This document shows positions 1 through 6,987 of a stretch of 13,069 bases of DNA, piece by piece. This DNA comes from Bermanella sp034110565 (GTDB lineage: Bacteria; Pseudomonadota; Gammaproteobacteria; Pseudomonadales; Oceanobacteraceae), in NCBI GenBank assembly GCA_034110565.1, contig JAWUYY010000097.1:1-13069 (forward strand), given 5' to 3'. The position numbers and the translations under genes are program-made. Positions within the stretch are counted from its first letter, which is position 1. Each line of letters begins with the position of its first letter. The notes below the pieces were generated by a model. It searched no databases. It was not told the origin of the DNA and saw only the letters and a program-made list of their open reading frames with translations.

Positions 1-95
1 AGAGCTACATCACAACCTTGTTGCACATATGCTTTAGCTAAATCTAAACCAATACCACTTGAGCCACCGGTAATCACGACTGTTTTAAATTTCAT
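1..95 (-). CDS. Short-chain dehydrogenase/reductase (SDR), N-terminal fragment
   Basis: Only the first 31 codons are inside the window; the gene runs off the left edge. The translation begins MKFKTVVITGGSSGIGLDLA, which is the first beta strand of a Rossmann fold followed by the TGxxxGIG nucleotide-binding motif at residues 9-16 of classical SDR enzymes. These are NAD(P)-dependent oxidoreductases acting on alcohols, ketones or acyl substrates in the cytoplasm; the substrate cannot be told from this fragment. It lies 122 bases downstream of the amidohydrolase on the same strand with no visible terminator between them, so co-transcription is possible. No strong Shine-Dalgarno is visible before the ATG at 95. 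The family call is firm from the motif; the specific function is open. Confidence 0.85.
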   Translation of the reverse strand, partial: MKFKTVVITGGSSGIGLDLAKAYVQQGCDVA

Positions 96-217
96 TATAT
101 TCGACACTTTATTATTTTTAATGCGGCTAACTTAACACAATACAACTTATTTAACGGTGTCTACATAAGACAACTTCATAAGCATATTAAGCCAGCCACG
201 TTCAATGAATCATGATA

Positions 218-1957
218 TTACTTAGCCGCAATAAACCGGCCAAAGCCCATGTCCTGACCTAATTCAGGCAGCACTTCACCATTGATCACCGCACGCTTGC
301 CGTTAATTAGAACATGTTCGACAATGCCAGGGTTACGATTCACCAATCGCTGTAAGCCAAAGTTCTCCATTTCGTCCCAGCTCACTTCTTCTAAATTTTG
401 ACTAAAGCCCGCTGGGTCTAACACCACTACATCTGCGCGATCACCTACGCGAATCTTACCCGCTTCTACATTAAACCAATCCGCTTGATCTCCTGTCATG
501 CGCCATACTGCTTCTTCCATACTCATGACGGGCTGATTTTCATCTATACTTTCTTTAACTAGCTTTAACATACGCAGCGGTAAATTATAAAATGCCATAT
601 TACGAATATGAGCACCGGCATCACTAAAGGTAATTAACGACTTTTTATCTTTAACCATATCTTTAAGTACATTTTTTCTATGATTAGCCACTGTGGTATA
701 CCAGCGTAATTTTTTACCGTACTCAACAACCAAATCTAAAAATAGATCTACCACGTGTACATTGCGAGCTTTTGCTACCTCATCAAAATTCTTACCGACT
801 AAGGTTGCATCAGGGCAACCTAAGATAATGGCATCGCCAAAGTCACGCTGCCACACTCTTGGGCTTAATTTTTCACCATAAAATTTACGAAAATTACGAC
901 GATAGGTTTCATCTTCTAATAGACTATTACGCTCTACTTCGTTTTTTAAATCTAATGCCATTTCACCCGCACCAAATTCTTCAAAAAATACTACATCAAT
1001 ACCATCGGCATACACGGTAAAAGGAGTTGGTAATACCTGCCAACGAAAATCACCATTAAAGAAATTGGTGATACGGGCTGCCACATTGGTTATTTTACTT
1101 AAATACACACTGCCCTTTAAATCCATACGACTAATAAGAGTGGTTTTTAATTTCTTTTTAAAGATACCCATGCATTCGCGCATGTATTGGTTAATTTGCA
1201 GTACTTGTGCGGCATTAGGCGCACCTTGATGTACTCGATCGTATTGGCGTAATAAATTATTTAAACGGGATACTTCTTTCCAGTGTGCATAGGTGCTGGG
1301 TAAGCTTTTTGACCATTCACGATCACCATCAATTTTATCCCATTTCAAACACATGGTAGATAAGCCTAAAAAACCCTCATCTAACGCTTCTTTTAATAAC
1401 CCTTCCATTTTTTGCATTTCGATTTCGGTAGGCTTGATGTTTCGATTTGTCGCGCGAGTTAACCCCATGACCCCAGTGCGTAAATCACTATGGCCTAAAA
1501 AGCTAATGACATTTGGCCCCAAGGGTAAAGTCTTGACGAACTCAACCCATTGCTTAGGGGTATTCCATGTTTTATTTTTTTGTAAAATAGGCAAAACTTT
1601 TTCACGGGGCACGGTTTCTACCCGAGTGAAGATATCTGAGGCGTCTTCGGTTTCACTGCAAATCATACTCAAAGAGCAACTGCCCACTAATACCGTAGTC
1701 ACACCATGACGCACAGACTCAGATAAACTAGGGCTCACAATTAATTCGCTATCGTAATGTGTATGAGTATCTAAAAACCCAGGTGTCACCCACTTTCCTT
1801 GCGCGTCTATAATATTGTCACAGCCAGTTTTATGTATTGGGTTTTGGGTGACTAACGCTACCTTGCCGTCTTTAATACCAATATTTTGAATCGACGACGG
1901 GCCGCCTGTGCCATCAAAATAGCGACCGCCTTCTATGATCAAGTCGTAATGAGCCAT
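218..1957 (-). CDS. Amidohydrolase, N-acyl-D-amino-acid deacylase-like (COG3653 type)
   Basis: A 579-residue cytoplasmic metal-dependent hydrolase of the amidohydrolase superfamily. The N-terminal small beta domain (about 1-55) leads into VTPGFLDTHTHYD, giving metal ligands His65 and His67. Cys94 in VGSCSLS sits where D-aminoacylases carry their zinc-binding cysteine, and LGHSDLR has His156 where they carry GHGTLR. The late catalytic motif is FSDAGAH with Asp446, and the C-terminal beta domain has the usual GDRADVVVLDP (505-515). Characterised relatives remove N-acyl groups from D-amino acids or hydrolyse cyclic imides, but many members of this length are uncharacterised. The segment where D-aminoacylases have the SHHK zinc site reads ISRMDLKG (275-282) with no histidine, so the active site may differ and the substrate should not be assumed. 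GAGGG ends 6 bases before the ATG, supporting the start. It is divergent from an AraC-type regulator. Confidence 0.85.
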   Translation of the reverse strand: MAHYDLIIEGGRYFDGTGGPSSIQNIGIKDGKVALVTQNPIHKTGCDNIIDAQGKWVTPGFLDTHTHYDSELIVSPSLSESVRHGVTTVLVGSCSLSMICSETEDASDIFTRVETVPREKVLPILQKNKTWNTPKQWVEFVKTLPLGPNVISFLGHSDLRTGVMGLTRATNRNIKPTEIEMQKMEGLLKEALDEGFLGLSTMCLKWDKIDGDREWSKSLPSTYAHWKEVSRLNNLLRQYDRVHQGAPNAAQVLQINQYMRECMGIFKKKLKTTLISRMDLKGSVYLSKITNVAARITNFFNGDFRWQVLPTPFTVYADGIDVVFFEEFGAGEMALDLKNEVERNSLLEDETYRRNFRKFYGEKLSPRVWQRDFGDAIILGCPDATLVGKNFDEVAKARNVHVVDLFLDLVVEYGKKLRWYTTVANHRKNVLKDMVKDKKSLITFSDAGAHIRNMAFYNLPLRMLKLVKESIDENQPVMSMEEAVWRMTGDQADWFNVEAGKIRVGDRADVVVLDPAGFSQNLEEVSWDEMENFGLQRLVNRNPGIVEHVLINGKRAVINGEVLPELGQDMGFGRFIAAK

Positions 1958-2046
1958 GATTTACCCTCTATCTCTATCTATATTTTTATTATTAAGTGTG
2001 AGTAAAGCTAAGATACGAGGAGTATGCTTTTCATTCTTGTCATTTG

Positions 2047-2062
2047 GTGCCAAGCTGTGCCA
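2047..2062. promoter_or_regulatory. Candidate AraC-type direct-repeat site
   Basis: GTGCCA occurs twice, at 2047-2052 and 2057-2062, in direct orientation with a 10-base period, within the 136-base region between the divergent amidohydrolase and AraC-family genes. AraC-family proteins commonly bind directly repeated half-sites on one helix face, so this is a reasonable operator candidate. The repeat is short and could be chance; no clear -10 accompanies it. Confidence 0.25.
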
Positions 2063-2093
2063 CTGCTAACCACGGATTCAAGCGATTTGCATA

Positions 2094-3113
2094 ATGGCCC
2101 ACAGCTTCCAAATTAAAACCAGTGCCCTATTTGGTATTGATCAACTACTTGATGAACTAGGGGTCGATACCCCTGCATGGCTAACATCACAGCATATCGA
2201 TATGGATTATATCAATACTGCCAACAACACCATGAGCATTGAACAACTGGTGGCATTTTTGCAAAACAGCGCCGCACAATTTCATTGCCCCGACTTTGGT
2301 TTAAGGCTAGGTGCCAAACAAGACTTTCGAATATTGGGGCCTTTAGGTTTACTGCTCAAAAATTGCATCACACCTAGGCAAACACTCAATGCTGCGCGGG
2401 GGTTTATTGCCTTTCATAATCAATCAGAATATTGGGATTACACTGAGCAAGGTCATAACTTGTACCTTAAGCGTTATGAAATCTTTCATGATCTTGCAGA
2501 TACAAGGCAATACAAAGAATTATCCTTAAGTGCCTGCTACCAACTTTGTCGTTTACTGATGGGTGATGGTTTTCGTGGAACGCGCATTGAGATCAGTCAT
2601 GCGCCTTTATACAAGCAAGCTGCGTATGAAAAATATTTTAAAATGCCTGTTTTATTTAACTGCGAGCAAGATCAATTAGTTATTCCAGCTCATTATCTCG
2701 ACGCACCTATTCCCAATGCTGATCAAACCATTCACGCTTTTGCTGAGCATTATCTTGTTAAGTTTAATCAGCAAAATTTAAACGATACTGTGCAACAGGT
2801 TTCTTCTTTAATTCAGCAAACTATGAGTGATCAAAACCAATCAATTGATAATATTGCAAACTTACTAGGCATCAGTCGCAGAACATTACAACGCCGTTTA
2901 AGTCAGCAAGGTGCAACCTTCAAGGCGTTATTACATAACATTCGCATAAAAACCGCTTGCTGGTATTTAACCTCTAGCACCATAGATATGACTCTATTGT
3001 CTGAAATGCTCGGTTATAGTGATATCAGTGGATTTTCACGTGCCTTCAAACAGGCTAAGGGGCATTCCCCTTTAAGCTGGAGAAAGATAAAACACAGTTC
3101 CAAAATTGATTAA
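2094..3113 (+). CDS. AraC-family transcriptional regulator
   Basis: A 339-residue DNA-binding regulator of the OruR/ArgR-like AraC subgroup. The first 200 or so residues form the ligand-sensing part with the signature FGLRLG (68-73) followed by FRILGPLGLLLKNC and a TLxxA segment, as in the Arabinose_bd-type sensor domain. The C-terminal about 100 residues carry the two helix-turn-helix motifs: IDNIANLLGISRRTLQRRL (251-269) and TLLSEMLGYSDISGFSRAFK (300-319), followed by the family's GHSPLSWR. It lies divergent to the amidohydrolase, so it probably regulates that gene and the SDR, in response to a substrate or product of the pathway; that is inference from position. The start at 2094 has no obvious Shine-Dalgarno, but the next in-frame ATGs would cut the sensor domain, and MAHSFQIKTS is a normal start for the family. 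Confidence 0.9.
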   Translation: MAHSFQIKTSALFGIDQLLDELGVDTPAWLTSQHIDMDYINTANNTMSIEQLVAFLQNSAAQFHCPDFGLRLGAKQDFRILGPLGLLLKNCITPRQTLNAARGFIAFHNQSEYWDYTEQGHNLYLKRYEIFHDLADTRQYKELSLSACYQLCRLLMGDGFRGTRIEISHAPLYKQAAYEKYFKMPVLFNCEQDQLVIPAHYLDAPIPNADQTIHAFAEHYLVKFNQQNLNDTVQQVSSLIQQTMSDQNQSIDNIANLLGISRRTLQRRLSQQGATFKALLHNIRIKTACWYLTSSTIDMTLLSEMLGYSDISGFSRAFKQAKGHSPLSWRKIKHSSKID

Positions 3114-3207
3114 CCACCCTGATTTGCGTCATAAAAATATTGTTAAGACTGTGTTAAGTTTATCGTGTCTAAATACACCACTTAGTTATTACTCCAAAGG
3201 CCCCCTC

Positions 3208-3765
3208 ATGAAACGCACACAACTGATCAACTTACATTTAATTTTGGCCGCCGTGCTATTGCCGGCCATTGCTATGTTCGCCATCACAGGTGGTTTTTAC
3301 ACATGGGGTGTGACAGGCGGTTATGAAAGCCAAACGTACAAACTGCCGATTACCCAGCCATTAAAAGGTGACTTAGCCAGTTTAATTACATTTACCCAGC
3401 AAGAATTAGATAAGCAACAACAAGCTTACCCAAGCGGTGCGGCTAAGCTTAAATCTACTAATCACACCCATGTTTTAGAATGGACCGGCAGTAAGCTAGA
3501 TATCAGCCTATCGACAGATAAAGGCAGTCAATTAGCGAATTTGAAGGTTAAACAGACCAGCCTCTATCGCAACCTAGTACAACTGCACAAAGCCAAGGGC
3601 GGTAACGTCTTTAAAATCTATGCAGCCTTCATGGCCTTAGGTCTTCTGGTTATCTTGGTTAGCGGGGTTCTAATGGGCCTTGGTATGCCAAAATACCGCT
3701 CTACCACCTTTTTAGCCTTGGGTGCGGGCGTCTTATTGTGGCTTGGTGCCATCGCAATTAGTTAA
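3208..3765 (+). CDS. PepSY-type three-helix membrane protein
   Basis: A 185-residue inner-membrane protein. Hydrophobic segments lie at about 9-31, 136-158 and 166-184, with a roughly 105-residue hydrophilic region between the first and second that should be periplasmic. The first helix pattern (LHLxLAAxxLPxxxxxxxTG) and the LHKAKGGNVFKIY...SGVLMGL block before and in the second helix resemble PepSY-associated membrane proteins, which in many proteobacteria sit near iron or redox genes and are linked to siderophore reduction. The start at 3208 is chosen because AAAGG ends 7 bases upstream; reading the frame from an earlier ATG at 3106 would overlap the AraC gene and add a non-membrane leader. 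It sits 91 bases before bfd, which supports a redox or iron-related role. The exact function is unknown. Confidence 0.7.
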   Translation: MKRTQLINLHLILAAVLLPAIAMFAITGGFYTWGVTGGYESQTYKLPITQPLKGDLASLITFTQQELDKQQQAYPSGAAKLKSTNHTHVLEWTGSKLDISLSTDKGSQLANLKVKQTSLYRNLVQLHKAKGGNVFKIYAAFMALGLLVILVSGVLMGLGMPKYRSTTFLALGAGVLLWLGAIAIS

Positions 3766-3793
3766 TAGCATGTAATTTCTTATGGCAATGCTA

Positions 3794-3822
3794 TTGATAA
3801 TCCATATCATTTGCACTAATAT
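3794..3822 (+). promoter_or_regulatory. bfd promoter with embedded Fur-box-like operator
   Basis: TTGATA (3794-3799) and TAATAT (3817-3822) are separated by exactly 17 bases, a strong sigma-70 layout pointing to transcription start near 3829 and a leader of about 28 bases before the bfd ATG. The 19 bases at 3796-3814 match the classical Fur consensus GATAATGATAATCATTATC at 13 positions, including GATAAT and ATCATT. Fur bound here would cover the -35 and spacer, so iron-replete repression is expected, as known for bfd in other bacteria. Confidence 0.65.
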
Positions 3823-3856
3823 TAGGCCCATAGATAAATTTAATGGGTTCATCACT

Positions 3857-4054
3857 ATGTATGTGTGCCTTTGCAAAGGGATTACAGAGCGCCAAGTTCA
3901 GCAAGCCATTGATAATGGCGCTGACTACAAAGCCTTGCGCGACGATCTTGGCCTTGCCAGTGACTGTGGTCAATGCGGTAACATCTGTAAGCAGATGGTA
4001 AAAGCCAGCCAAGAATGCGCCTTCTACGACGCCCAGGTTTCACAAGTCGCCTAA
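3857..4054 (+). CDS. bfd: Bacterioferritin-associated ferredoxin
   Basis: A 65-residue [2Fe-2S] protein, the same size as E. coli Bfd (64 residues). It starts MYVCLCKG, and the four cluster ligands are Cys4, Cys6, Cys37 and Cys40 (CxC near the start, CGQC later); an extra Cys44 follows. In characterised systems Bfd docks on bacterioferritin and passes electrons to the ferric core so that stored iron is released when iron is scarce. The ATG at 3857 is preferred over an earlier in-frame ATG at 3782: the longer version would add 25 residues not found in the family and would start upstream of the predicted transcription start. No bacterioferritin gene lies in the window. A promoter with a Fur-like site precedes it and a strong terminator follows, so it is probably a one-gene transcription unit. 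Confidence 0.93.
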   Translation: MYVCLCKGITERQVQQAIDNGADYKALRDDLGLASDCGQCGNICKQMVKASQECAFYDAQVSQVA

Positions 4055-4076
4055 AAATGCCCTGTGCCTCAACATC

Positions 4077-4100
4077 AAACCGCCTAATGGCGGTTTTTTT
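4077..4100 (+). terminator. Rho-independent terminator after bfd
   Basis: A perfect 8-bp stem AAACCGCC (4077-4084) and GGCGGTTT (4089-4096) closes a TAAT loop and runs into a seven-T tract (4094-4100). It begins 22 bases after the bfd stop codon. Confidence 0.95.
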
Positions 4101-4235
4101 ATGCCTACTCTTAAGTCCACTCCTTCCAGCATGAGCCTTTTATTCACCTATAGAGTTCTATAATATTGAAGCCCTTAAGCAGGTAAATCTTTCCAAGCCA
4201 GCGGGTAATAGAATCGAGTTATGTATAAACACTCC

Positions 4236-4258
4236 TCCCTCACCTCCCCTATGAGGGA
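4236..4258 (+). promoter_or_regulatory. Possible Shine-Dalgarno-masking hairpin before the methyltransferase-like gene
   Basis: TCCCTCA (4236-4242) is the exact reverse complement of TGAGGGA (4252-4258), with a 9-base loop. The right arm contains the gene's own GAGGG Shine-Dalgarno, so folding in mRNA would hide it. A five-codon frame starting at ATG 4251 and stopping at 4268 overlaps the real start. No ligand-binding structure is recognised; this could be a simple translational damper or chance. Confidence 0.35.
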
Positions 4259-4261
4259 TAA

Positions 4262-5002
4262 ATGTTAAAATCTATCCATAAAACCATTGATGAATTTGGC
4301 CCCATTGAAGTATTAGATGAAGGGGCTAAGCGATATTTAACCTTTGGTAATGAGCACGAGCAAAGCTGCCAAATTAAAGCCCAGCCACATATTCCTCAAC
4401 ATGAATACAGCCGTGCAATCATGCTGTCTTTGCTGTTTTGTAACGCAGAAAAAATTGCGGTTTTAGGCTTAGGTGGCGGCACCATGGTGTATGCGTTTCT
4501 ACAGGCCTGCCAAGATGCTCAGATTACCGCCATTGAACTGAGGTCAGATGTCATCAAAATCGCTCATCGTTATTTTGCGTTGCCCAAACATGACCCGCGT
4601 CTAACCGTGATACACCAAGACGCGCTCCACTACATTAAGCAAGACGATGAAAAGTTTGATATTTTAGTGGGCGATTTATATCACCATCACGGCATCGATG
4701 AGATTCAAATGCAAAAAGAATTTCTAAAAAAATGTGCAGATAAAATCACTACAAATGGCTGGTTAGTTTTGAATTACTGGTTAGACCATGATTTAAATAG
4801 CGAAATATTGCAGCAATTACATACAGACTTTGAACACATGTATATGTGTAATAGTGGTGGTGGTAACATCATTTTATATGCGGGTAAGTCTTTGCCAAAA
4901 GATGACTTCTTGCTACCAAAAAACATCAAACCTCTGGCAAAAAAATTAGGATTTTCACTGAATTATTATATCAAGCGCCTAACCATGATTAACTCAGTTT
5001 AG
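4262..5002 (+). CDS. Spermidine-synthase-like Rossmann-fold protein (SpeE-related)
   Basis: A 246-residue cytoplasmic protein with the SAM/decarboxy-SAM binding fold. Motif I is VLGLGGGTMV (67-76), Glu92 in TAIELRSDVI is in the ribose-binding position, QDALHYI (119-125) matches the adenine-contact motif, and FDILVGDLYHHHGI (132-145) aligns with the catalytic loop of polyamine synthases. True spermidine synthases have DSxD in that loop; here the stretch after Asp138 is LYHHHG, the second acidic residue is missing, and the N-terminal beta-hairpin domain is reduced. It is therefore more likely one of the many spermidine-synthase-like methyltransferases of unknown substrate than a polyamine enzyme, and no speD or other polyamine gene is nearby. 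GAGGG ends 4 bases before the ATG, slightly close. Its last 14 bases overlap the convergent protease gene. Confidence 0.75.
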   Translation: MLKSIHKTIDEFGPIEVLDEGAKRYLTFGNEHEQSCQIKAQPHIPQHEYSRAIMLSLLFCNAEKIAVLGLGGGTMVYAFLQACQDAQITAIELRSDVIKIAHRYFALPKHDPRLTVIHQDALHYIKQDDEKFDILVGDLYHHHGIDEIQMQKEFLKKCADKITTNGWLVLNYWLDHDLNSEILQQLHTDFEHMYMCNSGGGNIILYAGKSLPKDDFLLPKNIKPLAKKLGFSLNYYIKRLTMINSV

Positions 5003-6797
5003 CCGAGCGGCGTAGCATAAATAAACCACCCAACAATACAAACCAATACCCAACACTGCCGCCAGATGTGCGGCTTTCCATTAATGCCCCTGTCACTTTA
5101 CTGCTGGCTAGGCGGTCTGCTTCACTATTGAATATGACATCGCTCAAATTACGAGACGCATACGCAATAGCCGTGTCTGAGTAATTTAAATCACGACACA
5201 CTGACTGCCAAGTATCACTTGGAGAAGGGTCATCCATGGCGCCTAAGTCATCCGCATTATAATTACCACTGGCGCTTGAGCAGGTAGCATCATTAAAGCG
5301 ATCACTGCACACCCTTAGGTTATTTAATTGGGAGTAACCTAAGGTCGCATTAGATTGAAAATAAATAAACATCACATGGTTCACGCCTTTATCCAATTTA
5401 AGCGCATAACTGGACCAGTTTTGACTATTCACAATCGTCGGTGTTGCTTCGTTCACATAAATGCCTAAATAATTATTACCGCCATTATTCACTTGTGATT
5501 CAAACTTTAAATATTGAGTCTCATTTCCCACCGGGCCATTTAAATAGGTTAATAAAACTGAACGCCCACCTAATGGCGCATTACCGGATTTCATAACAGC
5601 ACCTTGCGTCGCATCTGTTTGTTGATACCACGAAGCACTGTGTTCGGTATTTTGCGATGTACCACTAAAGAACTGCCACTGAGTATCCAGCGCACTGGCC
5701 GATATTGAACTTAATACCTTTGAATTTAAATTATGGGAGACACTATCTGCCGTGAGATTTAACTCAACCTTGCCATAATGCTCGCCAACATAAGCACCTT
5801 GAGCATTAATCGTAAAGTCACACGAATAACCACCAGGAATAGAAGAGTCCAATAACCAGTTACCTTCATCTATGGCAAAATAAGCATTATTAGTAAATTT
5901 TTGTTCAACCGTTTGCGCTTGTCCTGATGTATTAAATACAGTGAATGTTTGCGGCTTATTTCGACCTTCGCCCACAAAACCAATTTTTTCTGTGCCTAAT
6001 AATGTGACACCACTTCGGCGCTGCTCGATCCAGTCCACCATCGCCGATACCTCAGTGTACGCACCATATAAACCAGGTTCAGCACATCCGCTGCCCCAGC
6101 TCACCAAGCCTGTTAACGCCCACTCATCATTCGCTTTGACTAAAATCGGGCCACCGCTGTCGCCCTGACATGAATCCTTACCACCACTAACCTCCCCTGC
6201 ACAAAAACTGCGATCCCAATAATCAGGAATACTATTGATAGGGTACGTGCTATTGCAGATGTTATCCCGCTGAAAGCTCACATCCACTTGCTGTAACGTT
6301 CGTGATGTGGAGCCTGAATCGGTGACACCCCAGCCTAATACGCGCAGTTGCTCGTTTTGCTGAAGACCAATGGTACCCCTACGGTTTAAAATATTAATGG
6401 GGGTTTTAGTGGCACTTTCATTTAATTTAATAATGGCCAAATCGCTATAATAAAGGCTGTTATTATAATCAGGATGCAGCATAAACCAGTCGGCTTTTCT
6501 TAATTCACCCGATGAAGGATACGATAAGCTGTTAAGCCCAATATATAAATTCAGTTCTTCAGGGGTTTTATCATCCAGACAATGGGCCGCCGTCAGCACC
6601 CAATCTTTAGCAATTAAAACCCCACCACAAAAGTGCGAGCTTCTTTGTATAGAGACCATCCACGGGTAATCTTCATCACTAGACACCCCGCCAATAATGC
6701 GGGTATCCGTACCATCAAATTGAATGGTTTCGCCCCAAGCATTGATATGTAATACAACCATTGGGAATAATAAACACGCAGCTAACATCTTTTTCAT
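4989..6797 (-). CDS. Secreted trypsin-like serine protease with GlyGly-CTERM tail
   Basis: A 602-residue exported S1 protease. Residues 1-22 form a signal peptide (MKK, then hydrophobic). The activation site is Arg33-Ile34 in TRIIGG, so residues to about 33 would be a short propeptide. The catalytic triad is complete: His72 (LTAAHC), Asp119 (SDLAI) and Ser214 (GDSGGP); Asp208, six before the serine, predicts cleavage after Arg or Lys. The protease domain ends near 262 and is followed by a beta-rich domain (about 265-365) and a second one (about 370-500). The tail has SGGSVG, a hydrophobic helix and RR (578-597), matching the GlyGly-CTERM signal that rhombosortase processes after type II secretion, as in Vibrio VesB-type proteases. 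No rhombosortase gene is in the window. AAAGG ends about 8 bases before the ATG. It is divergent from a lipoprotein gene. Substrates are unknown. Confidence 0.92.
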   Translation of the reverse strand: MKKMLAACLLFPMVVLHINAWGETIQFDGTDTRIIGGVSSDEDYPWMVSIQRSSHFCGGVLIAKDWVLTAAHCLDDKTPEELNLYIGLNSLSYPSSGELRKADWFMLHPDYNNSLYYSDLAIIKLNESATKTPINILNRRGTIGLQQNEQLRVLGWGVTDSGSTSRTLQQVDVSFQRDNICNSTYPINSIPDYWDRSFCAGEVSGGKDSCQGDSGGPILVKANDEWALTGLVSWGSGCAEPGLYGAYTEVSAMVDWIEQRRSGVTLLGTEKIGFVGEGRNKPQTFTVFNTSGQAQTVEQKFTNNAYFAIDEGNWLLDSSIPGGYSCDFTINAQGAYVGEHYGKVELNLTADSVSHNLNSKVLSSISASALDTQWQFFSGTSQNTEHSASWYQQTDATQGAVMKSGNAPLGGRSVLLTYLNGPVGNETQYLKFESQVNNGGNNYLGIYVNEATPTIVNSQNWSSYALKLDKGVNHVMFIYFQSNATLGYSQLNNLRVCSDRFNDATCSSASGNYNADDLGAMDDPSPSDTWQSVCRDLNYSDTAIAYASRNLSDVIFNSEADRLASSKVTGALMESRTSGGSVGYWFVLLGGLFMLRRSAKLS

Positions 6798-6987
6798 AGC
6801 TAAAACCTTTGCTGATAAGAGAGTTCCCTCTCAAAACGACTAGCATGTTTAACCAGTATAGAAGCGCGTTTTCATTCCACCGTATGACAATCTGTTCTAA
6901 CAAAAGTCATGAGTATTACTTAGTAAACAAAAGCCAAAAGCAAAAAACCGGTGCTATGCTTATTAAAGGTATTGATTGGATCAGAAC

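Noticed and set aside
1293..1709. Plus-strand open frame of 138 codons inside the amidohydrolase
   Set aside because: Shadow of the strongly supported amidohydrolase; no ribosome site and no recognisable domain.
1964..1982. Short tandem CTATCT repeats near the amidohydrolase Shine-Dalgarno, considered as a phase-variable tract
   Set aside because: Only about two and a half imperfect units, too few for slippage-based switching.
4159..4164. Perfect TATAAT upstream of the spermidine-synthase-like gene
   Set aside because: No -35 at 16-18 bases and about 100 bases from the start codon; not enough to call a promoter in AT-rich DNA.
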